64,000 nt of DNA from an uncultured Aquimarina sp. (lineage in GTDB: Bacteria; Bacteroidota; Bacteroidia; Flavobacteriales; Flavobacteriaceae). Below the pieces are notes generated by a model, which worked only from the letters and a program-made list of their open reading frames with translations, was not told the origin of the DNA and made no database searches. Positions 25,657 through 35,051 of the stretch are shown in pieces. The DNA lies in assembly GCA_947498935.1 (NCBI GenBank), contig CANMMM010000022.1, positions 20,095 to 84,094 of the forward strand. Reading direction: 5' to 3'. Position numbers and translations under genes: made by a program. Position 1 is the first letter of the stretch. Each line of letters begins with the position of its first letter.

Positions 25657-26538
25657 TTAGTTATTGTATCCAAATCTTTTTAATTGACGTTCATTACTAC
25701 GCCAGTTTTTATTGATCTTTACATATAACTCTATGTGGATTTGTTTTCCAAAAAAAGCTTCTAATGTCTTGCGCGCAGCTATCCCTACTCTTTTCAGGGC
25801 TGCTCCTTTATGACCAATGATAATTCCCTTTTGCGAATCACGTTCTACCATAATCACCGATCGAATTCTGATAATTTTTTCATCCTCTATAAATTCTTCG
25901 GTATCGACCTCTACTGAATAGGGTATTTCTTTTTTATAGTTCTCTAAAATTTTCTCTCTAATAGCTTCATTCACAAAAAAACGTTCTGGCTTATCCGTTA
26001 GTTGGTCTTTTGGATAAAAAGGTGGCGATACAGGTAATAATGTTACAATTCTATCGAATACCTCGCGAACATTAAAATTCTCTAAAGCTGCAATAGGATG
26101 AATTTCTGCATTAGGAACTTTCTCTTTCCAAAATTGTACTTGCGCTTCTAATTGTTCTTGGTTTGATTGATCTATTTTGTTCAATAAAAGTAGTACAGGG
26201 ATACTAGCATTGGTTATTTTTTCAAAAAAAGCAGCATCTTTTAATTCTTTTTCGCCAATTTCTACCATGTAGATGAGTATATCTGCATCTTCAAAAGCAG
26301 ATTTTACAAATCCCATCATAGATTCTTGAAGCTCATACGCTGGTTTTATAATCCCTGGTGTATCTGATACGATTACCTGGAAATCTTCTCCATTTACAAT
26401 TCCCAAAATACGATGTCTGGTCGTTTGTGCTTTAGAAGTAATAATCGATAATTTTTCTCCTACAAAGGCATTCATTAATGTAGACTTACCTACATTAGGA
26501 TTTCCGATAATATTTACAAAACCTGCTTTATGACTCAT
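25657..26538 (-). CDS. era: GTPase Era
   Basis: A 293-residue GTPase that binds the 3' end of 16S rRNA and assists small-subunit assembly. The G domain (1-170) has G1 GNPNVGKST, G2/G3 with TTRHRI and DTPGI, and G4 NKID. The KH domain (about 200-290) has the GHKGAALKRVGIAARKTLE motif and the C-terminus NWRSNERQLKRFGY. Length is normal for the family. A consensus promoter lies directly upstream. Confidence 0.97.
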   Translation of the reverse strand: MSHKAGFVNIIGNPNVGKSTLMNAFVGEKLSIITSKAQTTRHRILGIVNGEDFQVIVSDTPGIIKPAYELQESMMGFVKSAFEDADILIYMVEIGEKELKDAAFFEKITNASIPVLLLLNKIDQSNQEQLEAQVQFWKEKVPNAEIHPIAALENFNVREVFDRIVTLLPVSPPFYPKDQLTDKPERFFVNEAIREKILENYKKEIPYSVEVDTEEFIEDEKIIRIRSVIMVERDSQKGIIIGHKGAALKRVGIAARKTLEAFFGKQIHIELYVKINKNWRSNERQLKRFGYNN

Positions 26539-26558
26539 ATCCTGTTTAATTTAGTGTA

Positions 26559-26586
26559 CAAAGGTAAGTCAATATTACTCAACCAA
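26559..26586 (-). promoter_or_regulatory. Promoter of era
   Basis: On the minus strand: TTG (26584-26586), 17-bp spacer, TACCTTTG (26559-26566), an exact match to the Bacteroidota consensus. The -7 box ends 20 bp before the ATG. Confidence 0.75.
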
Positions 26587-26706
26587 AAGATTTAAAACTT
26601 TTTCATTTTAGCGGAAAACAAGAAATTGTGGTCAAAATCAATAGTACTCGACAAAAAAATCACAAGATTATTCCTGCTTTGTCATCTTAGCGAGTAGTAT
26701 TGATTT

Positions 26707-26796
26707 GCGTTAGGGATTGCAGTGAAAATCCCACAGCTACGACCATAGGAGTAGCGAGGAATTGTAGCGGAAAGCCCGACCCTTGTGGTAACGCCC
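26707..26796 (-). repeat. Intergenic repeat copy D
   Basis: GCGTTAGGGATT at left, GGTAACGCCC at right, main-type core. It lies between the divergent era and OmpA-family genes; the rest of this 515-bp gap shows no other feature besides the era promoter. Confidence 0.88.
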
Positions 26797-27053
26797 TAAG
26801 ATAGCTAAGTAGGATTATATATATCATACCTCATATCACAGATCAAAAAAACACTTTCTTTTAATTCATTTCATTTTTGATGTAACACCTGCTATATCGT
26901 AAGTATTATTTTTCTCTTTTCAGCTCCCTGAAAGCCATAGTAAAAAATAGTAATTCTCCCTTCGTTTTATGATTTTTTTTGTATTTTTAATTCACACCTA
27001 ATTCATTAGCTAACACAGACATATAATCATTATTTTAAATAATTGAGTTTATT

Positions 27054-29072
27054 TTGAAACATCTATTCACACATTTCATACATCCTACCACACGCTACTA
27101 TTGCTGTTTATTTTGCTTTTATTTCATCACCATACTAGGAGTAACTACACTACATAGTCAAGAAAAAGACCAAAAAAAACAACTCTCTGCCGCTGATGAG
27201 AATTTTGAAGCCTTAGCTTATATCAATGCGCGTGATATCTATTTAGATGTTGCAAAACAAGGATACAATTCCCCTGATTTATACAGAAAGCTAGCTGACT
27301 CCTATTATTTCACAGGGGCTCCAGAAGAATCTGCTACGTGGTATGAAAAACTCATTACAGAATATAGCAACCAAGTACAACCTGAATATTTATTTAGGTA
27401 TGCACAGAGTCTAAAAAGTATCGAAAAATACGATGAAGCAGATGCTATTATGGAACGATTTAATGTCGTAACAGGTAATGACAAACGTGCACAATCATTT
27501 TCTGACAAGAGAGACTATTTAGAATTTATAGAAATGCAATCTGGCAAATACAATATATATCCCCTAGATATTAATTCTAAATACCCTGATTATGCGCCTA
27601 GTTTTACACATACTGGCGACATTATCTTTGCCTCCTCCAGAAATAAAAAAGGAAAAGTACACGAATGGAACAAACTTCCTTTTTTAGACCTTTTTTCGTC
27701 GAAAGTAACCTTTAGTGATGGAAAACTATCTAATAATAGTCCTAAACGATTAAAAGGTAAAATAAACACTAAACTCCACGAATCCTCTTCTACCTTTACC
27801 AAAGATGGACAAACCATCTATTTTACTAGAAACAATTACACCTCTAAGAAATTAGGTAAAAGCCGTCAAGGGGTCGTGTTACTTAAACTATATAAAGCTG
27901 TTCTCATCGATGGCAAATGGAGTAATATAGAAGAATTACCTTTTAATAGTAATGATTATTCTATGTCACATCCGGCATTAAGCCCTGATAATACCAAACT
28001 CTATTTTGCTAGTGATATGCCTGGAACACGTGGCAAATCAGATCTCTTCGTTATAGATATTTATGACGATGGCACTTACGGAGCTCCTACCAATCTAGGA
28101 GACACCATCAATACCGAAGGACGCGAGACTTTTCCTTACGTAAGTGATGATGGGCGATTATATTTTGCTAGTGATGGACATGTAGGGTTAGGAGGGCTCG
28201 ACGTATTTATGGCTACCAAAAAAGATTTTAAGTACGAGGTATACAATGTAGGAAAACCGATTAACAGTCCGAAAGATGATTTTAGCTTTGTGATAGACGA
28301 AAAAAACAAAGTCGGCTATTTTGCCAGTGATCGAAAGGGAGGGAAAGGGTATGATGATATCTATAGTTTTGTACAAACCGAAGAATTAACTACTAAATGT
28401 AGAGAATACATCACAGGGGTAGTCACAGATACGCAAACGAATACCGTGATTACCGATGCTACTGTATCCCTTCTAGATATGGACGGGTTTACTGTAGACA
28501 TCGTAAAATCCGATACCGAAGGAAGATATCGCTTTGAGGCTGAATGCAACCAACAGTTTATCGTGCGTACAGATGTCCCTGGGTACAACCCTAATGATGC
28601 TATTGTTCAAACGAATAATATATATAACGCTACCAATGATGTTCCGATTACCTTTGCCAAAGAAAAATTACTTACGGGTACACCTGAACCTATAAAACAA
28701 GGAGATGATATCGTAGCATCTCTACAATTAGGCACTATCTTTTTTGACTTAGACAATGAACAAATCAGACCCGATGCCATTGCAGATTTACAAAAAGTAA
28801 TCACATTATTACAACAAAACCCTAAACTAAAAATAGAAGTACGTTCCCACACCGATAGTAGATCCAGTTACTGGTATAATAAAAAACTAAGTGTAAAACG
28901 GATGCGTGCCACTGTTAGTTATATCATAAGGAATGGTAATATTAACTGGCGTCGTGTGCGCGGAAAAGCCTATGGGGAACGAAAGCCTATTAATGACTGT
29001 ACTAACGGTATTCCTTGTACAGAAAAACAACACCAAGAAAACAGACGAAGCGAATTTATTGTGATCGAATAA
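27054..29072 (+). CDS. OmpA-family protein with PorE-like layout (TPR, propeller, regulatory-like, OmpA)
   Basis: A 672-residue periplasmic/outer-membrane protein opening at TTG (27054). After a signal segment (1-35) come TPR-like helices (about 40-160), WD40-like PD40 propeller repeats (about 170-440, e.g. HPALSPDNTKLYFASDMPG, FPYVSDDGRLYFASDG), a carboxypeptidase-regulatory-like domain (about 450-530) and an OmpA peptidoglycan-binding domain (about 560-672). This order is that of PorE, which ties the type IX secretion system to the cell wall. Bacteroidota often carry paralogues, so the exact role is inferred. Unlike many homologues, no PorP/SprF gene is adjacent. Confidence 0.85.
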   Translation: MKHLFTHFIHPTTRYYCCLFCFYFITILGVTTLHSQEKDQKKQLSAADENFEALAYINARDIYLDVAKQGYNSPDLYRKLADSYYFTGAPEESATWYEKLITEYSNQVQPEYLFRYAQSLKSIEKYDEADAIMERFNVVTGNDKRAQSFSDKRDYLEFIEMQSGKYNIYPLDINSKYPDYAPSFTHTGDIIFASSRNKKGKVHEWNKLPFLDLFSSKVTFSDGKLSNNSPKRLKGKINTKLHESSSTFTKDGQTIYFTRNNYTSKKLGKSRQGVVLLKLYKAVLIDGKWSNIEELPFNSNDYSMSHPALSPDNTKLYFASDMPGTRGKSDLFVIDIYDDGTYGAPTNLGDTINTEGRETFPYVSDDGRLYFASDGHVGLGGLDVFMATKKDFKYEVYNVGKPINSPKDDFSFVIDEKNKVGYFASDRKGGKGYDDIYSFVQTEELTTKCREYITGVVTDTQTNTVITDATVSLLDMDGFTVDIVKSDTEGRYRFEAECNQQFIVRTDVPGYNPNDAIVQTNNIYNATNDVPITFAKEKLLTGTPEPIKQGDDIVASLQLGTIFFDLDNEQIRPDAIADLQKVITLLQQNPKLKIEVRSHTDSRSSYWYNKKLSVKRMRATVSYIIRNGNINWRRVRGKAYGERKPINDCTNGIPCTEKQHQENRRSEFIVIE

Positions 29073-29347
29073 TGTGTTATTTTTTCATCTCATGAATAGG
29101 CTGCGTCCCTTCCTATAAGGCAATGGAGTCATCTTGGCCTTTTCTTTACCTAAAAAATGACTGAAACTCACCTGTATTTCGTTACTTTTTTAGTCAAATT
29201 TCTTCTCTTGTTTGGTCAAAAACAAAAAATCAAGATCAATTCTATCTATATGACAGTGAAACTTAGATACATCACAAACAATTTAAAAACCTTCTGAACA
29301 ACTAAACAGCTACTGGAAATATGGCTATCTTTATTGTGTGTATGATT

Positions 29348-29354
29348 GTTAGGC
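29348..29354 (+). other. Cassette-boundary-like motif, left side
   Basis: GTTAGGC, preceded by ATTGTGTGTATGATT, resembles the 3' end of attC-like sites seen at cassette junctions. It pairs in concept with the right-side motif GCACACAACAAT at 30476-30487. Confidence 0.3.
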
Positions 29355-29372
29355 ATTAATTCAAAAAATCAA

Positions 29373-29831
29373 TTGAAAATCAAAGAAGTACATAGAAATG
29401 ATTATACCATTTCAACAGACAAGGATAAATTAGATATCCCAAGCATTCATAAATTCCTTGCCAACGAAACTGATTGGGCTTACGGAATACCTATCAGCAC
29501 TTTAAAAACATCTATTGAAAATTCTTTGAACTTTGGACTCTACTACAAAAACAAGCAAATCGGCTTTGCTAGAATAATTTCAGACTATTCTACGATTGCA
29601 TATTTAGGAGATGTTTATATTCTAAAAGAATATAGAGGAAAGGGATTAAGTAAATGGCTGATAAGCGAAATAATGGTGCATCCTAATCTTCAGGGATTAA
29701 GACGTTGGATTTTATTAACCAATACCGCTGAATGGCTTTATAAAAAGTTTGGGTTTACAGAAATACCTAATCCTGAATTCTATATGGAAAAACATGACCC
29801 GAATGTATATAAAGAAATAGAAGTGATTTAA
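29373..29831 (+). CDS. GNAT family N-acetyltransferase
   Basis: About 152 residues from a TTG at 29373; an upstream in-frame TTG (29346) falls inside the boundary-like motif GTTAGGC and is less likely. The acetyl-CoA-binding signature is visible as LGDVYILKEYRGKGLSKWLISEIM, followed by WLYKKFGFTEI, typical of the family. The substrate is unknown. A LysE-type exporter gene follows with a 1-bp gap, so both are probably one unit. Base composition is more AT-rich than neighbours and the boundary-like motifs suggest transfer as a cassette. Confidence 0.85.
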   Translation: MKIKEVHRNDYTISTDKDKLDIPSIHKFLANETDWAYGIPISTLKTSIENSLNFGLYYKNKQIGFARIISDYSTIAYLGDVYILKEYRGKGLSKWLISEIMVHPNLQGLRRWILLTNTAEWLYKKFGFTEIPNPEFYMEKHDPNVYKEIEVI

Positions 29832-29832
29832 A

Positions 29833-30465
29833 ATGAATGGAATTGAAAACTATTTAGGCTTTTTATTAGCAGGAATTATTATGAACTTGACACCAGGAGC
29901 GGATTCGATTTATATAATCACTCGTAGTATTGCTCAAGGAAAAAAAGCTGGAATATATTCTGTACTCGGAATTGGAAGTGGAGCAATAGTTCATATTATA
30001 TTTGCAGCATTTGGACTATCTGTATTATTGGCTCAATCAACATTCATATTTAATATCGTAAAATGGATTGGGGCTATATACCTAGTTTATTTGGGTATTA
30101 GAATGCTTATTGATAAATCTAACTTGTTTGACAATGAGAAAACCGAATTTGAAAAAGTCGATTTATGGAAAATATATCATCAAGGGTTTCTTACTAATGT
30201 ACTCAATCCAAAAGTAGCTATCTTTTTTTTGTCTCTATTACCCCAATTCATTAAATCTGAATATGCGAATAATTCTATTCCATTTTTAATTCTTGGTGGA
30301 ACATTTTTATTTACTGGTACAATTTGGTGTTTATTTTTAGCATACTCGGCTTCGTTTATGACTAATACCCTGAGAAAAAATGATAAAATTGGAAAAATAA
30401 TGAAGAAAGTAAGTGGTCTTGTATTTATTGGATTAGGACTCCAACTCTTAATTAAAAAAAATTGA
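29833..30465 (+). CDS. LysE/RhtB family amino-acid exporter
   Basis: A 210-residue inner-membrane transporter with six TM segments. The family signature is near the start (GIIMNLTPGADSIYIITRSIAQG), and the second half-motif GFLTNVLNPKVAIFFLSLLPQF follows. It exports amino acids or related compounds; the specific substrate cannot be told. It is co-directional with the GNAT acetyltransferase, 1 bp apart. Confidence 0.92.
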   Translation: MNGIENYLGFLLAGIIMNLTPGADSIYIITRSIAQGKKAGIYSVLGIGSGAIVHIIFAAFGLSVLLAQSTFIFNIVKWIGAIYLVYLGIRMLIDKSNLFDNEKTEFEKVDLWKIYHQGFLTNVLNPKVAIFFLSLLPQFIKSEYANNSIPFLILGGTFLFTGTIWCLFLAYSASFMTNTLRKNDKIGKIMKKVSGLVFIGLGLQLLIKKN

Positions 30466-30475
30466 TGGAAATCTA

Positions 30476-30487
30476 GCACACAACAAT
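30476..30487 (+). other. Cassette-boundary-like motif, right side
   Basis: GCACACAACAAT, 11 bp after the LysE stop codon, resembles the 5' edge of attC-like sites in Bacteroidota cassettes. Only the edge is recognisable; no full folded site was worked out. Confidence 0.3.
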
Positions 30488-30620
30488 CTCATAAAAAACA
30501 TATACAATCTTTCTTATGCTGTATTAGTACTCGACTGATCTAATGTAATTGATTACACCATCAAAACCTTCTTTATCATACAATACAACAAACCAAACAC
30601 CCCCTATTTCTACCTCAAAG

Positions 30621-30651
30621 TTGTAAATAAACGCATTTTACCGTATTTTTG
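30621..30651 (+). promoter_or_regulatory. Promoter of the TIGR03643/DUF2452 pair
   Basis: TTG (30621-30623), 20-bp spacer, TATTTTTG (30644-30651): an exact Bacteroidota consensus match, 37 bp before the ATG. Confidence 0.75.
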
Positions 30652-30688
30652 TTTATCTTTTATTTCAATAAATTAAACAAAAATAGTT

Positions 30689-30973
30689 ATGCGGCGTGAA
30701 TTATCTATACGAGCGATTGATCGTATTATAGAAATGGCTTGGGAAGATCGTACCACCTTTGATGCGATATTTTGGCAATTTGGTATTCGAGAGCAAGAAG
30801 TAATTCAATTGATGCGTAGCGAATTAAAACCGTCGAGTTTTAAGCTTTGGAGAAAACGTGTACAAGGCCGAAAAACAAAGCATGAAATGAAACGAAATTA
30901 TGGAGCAAAACAAGCCCGCTTTAAATGCTCTAGACAAAAGCAGATCACACATAATAAGATTTCTAAACGATAA
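30689..30973 (+). CDS. TIGR03643 family small basic protein
   Basis: A 94-residue protein. The opening IDRIIEMAWEDRTTFDAIFWQFGIREQEVIQLMR, read here in parts, forms a helix-turn-helix-like region, and the core SSFKLWRKRVQGRKTKH and basic tail are family hallmarks. The function is not established; nucleic-acid binding is suggested by charge and fold pattern. It has a consensus promoter and is followed by the DUF2452 gene. Confidence 0.85.
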   Translation: MRRELSIRAIDRIIEMAWEDRTTFDAIFWQFGIREQEVIQLMRSELKPSSFKLWRKRVQGRKTKHEMKRNYGAKQARFKCSRQKQITHNKISKR

Positions 30974-30986
30974 TCCCCCCAATACC

Positions 30987-31385
30987 ATGGCCTCTAAAAA
31001 ACCCGATGCAGTAGTATACAACGAACAAGAAGAACGCTATGACGCTTCTCTAAAACCTTATGCTACAGACGTAAGTGCACCTGCAATTATTCCTACAGAT
31101 ACCATCGAATGGAAAAACAGAAACATTCATCAAGTAAACAAGCAGGTACAAGCTAAGTATGATGAACTAAAACAACAATATGATGCCTTAATGGCTGAAT
31201 TCGAGCACAACCATCTTGTATATAGTGCTAAATTTAATTTTGAACCTGTAGTCGGCTATACCTACCATTTGTATAAAGATGCTAAAGAAACCTCTTTTCT
31301 ATCCATCATCGCCCCCAATGAATGCACTTTCGAACATTTAGGCACTTTTAGACTCAATGCCGACAAAATGTGGGAAAAAGTATAG
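30987..31385 (+). CDS. DUF2452 domain protein
   Basis: About 132 residues from the ATG at 30987, where the family-type N-terminus (MASKKPDAVVYNEQEERYDASLKPYATDV, given here in two parts: start and ALKPYAT-like core) begins 13 bp after the preceding stop. The frame stays open to an earlier ATG at 30900, but that would overlap the TIGR03643 gene and adds residues unlike the family. The protein is soluble, with a central helix (NKQVQAKYDELKQQYDALM) and a C-terminal beta region. Function unknown. Confidence 0.8.
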   Translation: MASKKPDAVVYNEQEERYDASLKPYATDVSAPAIIPTDTIEWKNRNIHQVNKQVQAKYDELKQQYDALMAEFEHNHLVYSAKFNFEPVVGYTYHLYKDAKETSFLSIIAPNECTFEHLGTFRLNADKMWEKV

Positions 31386-31401
31386 CATAACGATAGTACT
31401 A

Positions 31402-31866
31402 TCATCGAATAAACCTCGGTTTATCAATTCCCCTGTCGTACATCACGATGCTACCTGCTACAGCCACATTTACACTCAATGTAGAAGAAAACTTGACCAA
31501 GAAATGCGACTTCTCGATTGCTTTTTTAGACAATCCATGATCTTCTGCTCCTAATAAATATACACACCGTTTAGGGTGCTGAAACGTTTCTAAAGCTACT
31601 GCTGTGTCCGTAAGCTCTACTCCTACTAACATCGCTCCTTTAGGTAGATGCATATAAAAATCTTCGAAAGTACTGTAATGAAAATAAGGCATCGCCTTGA
31701 CTGCATTATGCGTATCACAAGCTTGCTTCGCATATCGATTCCCAATCGTAAAAATAAAACTAGCTCCCATATTCTGTGCTGTACGCCAAAGTACTCCTAA
31801 GTTTTCGGGGGTTTTTCCATTTTGGATACCTATCCCAAAAAATTCATTGTCGAAATTGTCTATCAT
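31402..31866 (-). CDS. TrmH/SpoU family RNA 2'-O-methyltransferase
   Basis: A 154-residue single-domain SPOUT enzyme. Family motif 1 is seen as PENLGVLWRTAQNMG, motif 2 as VYLLGAEDHGLSKKAI, and motif 3 as LSVNVAVAGSIVMYDR; together they form the knotted SAM site. It methylates ribose in tRNA or rRNA; the target is not clear, since no N-terminal substrate-binding extension is present. A -7 box TATTTTTG lies 4 bp before the ATG. Confidence 0.88.
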   Translation of the reverse strand: MIDNFDNEFFGIGIQNGKTPENLGVLWRTAQNMGASFIFTIGNRYAKQACDTHNAVKAMPYFHYSTFEDFYMHLPKGAMLVGVELTDTAVALETFQHPKRCVYLLGAEDHGLSKKAIEKSHFLVKFSSTLSVNVAVAGSIVMYDRGIDKPRFIR

Positions 31867-31870
31867 TCTA

Positions 31871-31878
31871 CAAAAATA
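31871..31878 (-). promoter_or_regulatory. -7 promoter element of the TrmH-like gene
   Basis: The minus strand reads TATTTTTG, ending 4 bp from the ATG; this suggests a leaderless mRNA. No TTG at the expected distance. Confidence 0.4.
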
Positions 31879-32000
31879 AGAAGGCTACAGGATACTATCC
31901 TATTAAAACTTTTAAGTAATTTGTAAACCTGAACTAGCGGTTTTGTATTTTAACTGCTGAAATAAGACTACATTACAAATTACTTAATTCTTTATATCTA

Positions 32001-33074
32001 ATGGATACACAAGCATCACGCTCTACTATATCAGCTACGAACTTCGAAAAAGAACTACACGGTCAGTCTATCCGATTATTTCGTTTATCCAATGCCAATG
32101 GACTAGAAGTATACATCACCAACTTTGGTCAAAAAATTGTTGCTATCAATGCGCCTGACCGCGATGGAAATTTTGAAGATGTCGTATTAGGATTTTCGTC
32201 TATTGATGAATATATCGATACACACGAAATCTATTTCGGAGCAGTAATTGGGCGTTATGGGAATCGAATTGCTAATGGAAAATTGACTATCGACGGTACA
32301 GAATATACACTAGAGATTAATAATAGCCCCAATCATTTACATGGTGGCACTAATGGATATCATAACCTGATCTGGGATGCTGAAGTACTTTCTGAATCTG
32401 AAATACAATTCACCAGAGTCTCTAAACACATGGAAGAAGGCTACCCTGGTAATGTATCACTACGAGTGCATTATGAATTAACTGACTCCAATGAACTTAA
32501 GATCAATTATTACGGAACAACTGATCAAACTACGGTATTAAATATGACCCACCATTCATATTTTAACCTTAGAGGAGCAGGTAATGGTACGATTAACGAT
32601 CATGTATTATGGATCAATGCAGATCGCTATACACCCGTAAATAAAGACTTAATCCCTACTGGAGAACTTGCTGAGGTGGCAAATACTCCTTTTGATTTTA
32701 GGACACCTAAACCTATCGGTACTGCTGTAAACACCAAGCATGAGCAATTATTGATCGGCAAAGGTTATGATCATAACTTTGTACTCAATAATACTGATCA
32801 AACACTCATAGCAGCTGCCAAAGTTGTAGAACCTGATAGCGGACGTGTATTAGAAGTATTCACCACGGAACCTGGAATGCAACTCTATGGGGGTAATTTC
32901 TTAGATGGTACTATTGGAAAAGAAGGCAAAGCCTATACCCATCAAGGAGCTTTTTGTTTAGAAACACAGCATTATCCAGACAGCCCGAACCAATCTCATT
33001 TTCCAAGTACATTAGTAACTCCTGATCAAACATATCGATCTACATGTATCTATAAATTCTCTACAGAAGCCTAG
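32001..33074 (+). CDS. galM: Aldose 1-epimerase (mutarotase)
   Basis: A 357-residue enzyme that interconverts the alpha and beta anomers of aldoses. It has the expected motifs: GRYGNRIANGKL, PNHLHGGTNGYHN (His), THHSYFNLRG (His) and ETQHYPDSPNQ with the catalytic Glu near the end of the domain. It is convergent with the transketolase/transaldolase genes and may serve xylose or arabinose use there, although family members act on several sugars. No signal peptide, so cytoplasmic. Confidence 0.92.
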   Translation: MDTQASRSTISATNFEKELHGQSIRLFRLSNANGLEVYITNFGQKIVAINAPDRDGNFEDVVLGFSSIDEYIDTHEIYFGAVIGRYGNRIANGKLTIDGTEYTLEINNSPNHLHGGTNGYHNLIWDAEVLSESEIQFTRVSKHMEEGYPGNVSLRVHYELTDSNELKINYYGTTDQTTVLNMTHHSYFNLRGAGNGTINDHVLWINADRYTPVNKDLIPTGELAEVANTPFDFRTPKPIGTAVNTKHEQLLIGKGYDHNFVLNNTDQTLIAAAKVVEPDSGRVLEVFTTEPGMQLYGGNFLDGTIGKEGKAYTHQGAFCLETQHYPDSPNQSHFPSTLVTPDQTYRSTCIYKFSTEA

Positions 33075-33133
33075 CAATTCGCTCGTATATACCGAGCCAA
33101 AGAATTCATAGGTTTCTGTGATAGTTACAATAA

Positions 33134-33177
33134 CCAAAAAAGGCTATACGTATCTTTCGATACCTATAGCCTTTATT
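33134..33177. terminator. Bidirectional terminator between galM and transketolase
   Basis: AAGGCTATA...GATAC-type stem (AGGCTATAcGTATC with GATACcTATAGCCT), A run on the left, TTTATTT on the right. It serves both convergent units. Confidence 0.75.
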
Positions 33178-33222
33178 TATGATCATAGTAAACTATAAAA
33201 AGTATAGCTTCTAGTAATATAT

Positions 33223-34191
33223 TTATACTCTCTTAAGTACTTTCTTCGCTTTTTCTACGATAACTTCCTTACTCAATCCATATTTTTCCATCAATTGAGC
33301 AGGTGTACCACTTTCTCCGAACGTATCGTTTGTAGCTACAAACTCTTGTGGAGCTGGTGTATTCAATGCCAATACTCTAGCTACACTCTCTCCTAATCCA
33401 CCTAAGTAATTATGCTCTTCGCATGTCACTACACATCCTGTTTTAGCTACTGATTTTAGAATTGCTTCTTCATCCAATGGCTTGATCGTGTGAATATTGA
33501 TTACTTCTGCAGAGATTCCATCCGCTTCTAAGGCTTCTGCCGCTTGGATTGCCTCCCATACTAAGTGTCCTGTAGCTATAATCGTTACGTCATTTCCTTC
33601 GATAAGATGTACTGCTTTTCCTATTTCGAATTTCTGATCATCCGGTGTAAAAATTGGTACTACTGGACGTCCAAAACGTAAATATACAGGCCCTTCATAC
33701 TCTGCTATAGCAATCGTAGCAGCTTTGGTTTGGTTATAGTCACAAGGGTTAATTACCACCATTCCAGGTAGCATTTTCATTAATCCAATGTCTTCTAGTA
33801 TTTGATGCGTAGCACCGTCTTCTCCTAAAGTAAGACCTGCGTGAGAAGCGCATATCTTTACATTCTTATCAGAATAGGCAATAGACTGACGGATTTGATC
33901 GTATACACGACCTGTAGAGAAGTTCGCAAATGTACCTGTAAAAGGAATCTTACCTCCTATTGTTAATCCAGCTGCAATACCCATCATATTTGCTTCTGCA
34001 ATACCTATCTGAAAGAAACGCTCTGGATTTTCTTTGATAAATTCTTGCATTTTTAATGATCCTACTAGATCTGCACATAGAGCTACCACATTAGGATTCG
34101 TTCTTCCTAATTCTGCTAATCCTGCTCCAAAACCACTTCTGGTATCTTTTTTCTCGGTGTATGTAAACTTATTTTTTATTACTTCTTCCAT
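33223..34191 (-). CDS. Transketolase, C-terminal subunit
   Basis: A 322-residue half of a split transketolase. It holds the Pyr domain ([16 protein letters not shown] carries the catalytic Glu region for ThDP activation) and the C-terminal domain ([18 protein letters not shown]). With the N-terminal subunit encoded just upstream (11 bp gap) it moves two-carbon units between pentose and hexose phosphates. Split transketolases of this size are usual in many bacteria and archaea. Its place after the short transaldolase links it to xylulose-5-phosphate from the xylose genes. Confidence 0.93.
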   Translation of the reverse strand: MEEVIKNKFTYTEKKDTRSGFGAGLAELGRTNPNVVALCADLVGSLKMQEFIKENPERFFQIGIAEANMMGIAAGLTIGGKIPFTGTFANFSTGRVYDQIRQSIAYSDKNVKICASHAGLTLGEDGATHQILEDIGLMKMLPGMVVINPCDYNQTKAATIAIAEYEGPVYLRFGRPVVPIFTPDDQKFEIGKAVHLIEGNDVTIIATGHLVWEAIQAAEALEADGISAEVINIHTIKPLDEEAILKSVAKTGCVVTCEEHNYLGGLGESVARVLALNTPAPQEFVATNDTFGESGTPAQLMEKYGLSKEVIVEKAKKVLKRV

Positions 34192-34202
34192 GGTGCTGCT
34201 TT

Positions 34203-35051
34203 TTAATAGTCTCCTAAAGTTGCTGGGTTTTGTTCTAATGCTACTTCTAATTGCTCATCATTCGGAGCTTTACCATGCCACGCATGTGTATGCATCATAT
34301 AGTCTACTCCGTTACCCATCTCTGTGTGTAATAAAATACAAACAGGTTTTCCGTTTCCAGATTTAGCAACGGCGTCTTTTAATCCAGCCACAATAGCTGC
34401 TAAATCATTTCCTTCTTTAATTTCTAGTACTTCCCAACCAAAAGCTTCAAACTTCTTACGTAAGTCTCCTAATGGTAATACCTCGTCAGTACTTCCATCG
34501 ATCTGCTTTCCGTTAAAATCTACAGTAGCAATTAAGTTATCTACTTTTTTTCCGGCAGCGTACATGATAGCTTCCCAGTTTTGCCCTTCTTGTAACTCTC
34601 CGTCTCCAAGCAGTGCAAATACATTACTACTATCACCATTTAACTTTTTAGCTTGTGCTGCTCCAATAGCTACAGACAATCCTTGCCCTAGTGATCCAGA
34701 GGCAATACGCACACCTGGTAAGCCCTCGTGTGTAGTAGGATGCCCTTGTAGTCTAGAATTGATTAATCTAAACGTGTTTAATTCATCTACTGGAAAGTAT
34801 CCTTTTCTAGCTAGCACACTGTAAAAAACAGGAGAGATATGCCCATTAGATAAGAAAAACATATCTTCATCTATTCCGTTCATATCAAAACCTTCTTTAA
34901 GGTTCATCACTTCGAAATAAAGTGCTACTAAAAATTCTGTACATCCTAGTGACCCACCTGGGTGACCAGAATTTACTTTATGTACCATTCTCAGGATATC
35001 TCTACGAACCTGAATAACAGTATTTTCTAATGTTTGTGTCTCTGTTGCCAT
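34203..35051 (-). CDS. Transketolase, N-terminal subunit
   Basis: A 282-residue ThDP-binding half. It shows [11 protein letters not shown] near residue 27 and the diphosphate/Mg motif [13 protein letters not shown] near residue 149. It works with the C-terminal subunit next door. The start codon overlaps the transaldolase stop codon (TAATG), so translation of the two genes is coupled. Confidence 0.94.
   Translation of the reverse strand: MATETQTLENTVIQVRRDILRMVHKVNSGHPGGSLGCTEFLVALYFEVMNLKEGFDMNGIDEDMFFLSNGHISPVFYSVLARKGYFPVDELNTFRLINSRLQGHPTTHEGLPGVRIASGSLGQGLSVAIGAAQAKKLNGDSSNVFALLGDGELQEGQNWEAIMYAAGKKVDNLIATVDFNGKQIDGSTDEVLPLGDLRKKFEAFGWEVLEIKEGNDLAAIVAGLKDAVAKSGNGKPVCILLHTEMGNGVDYMMHTHAWHGKAPNDEQLEVALEQNPATLGDY

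Noticed and set aside
29346..29372. Upstream TTG start for the GNAT gene
   Set aside because: The TTG lies in the boundary-like motif GTTAGGC, and the added residues do not look like the family.
30900..30986. Upstream start for the DUF2452 gene
   Set aside because: It would overlap the TIGR03643 gene by over 70 nt, and the family-like N-terminus begins at the ATG at 30987.
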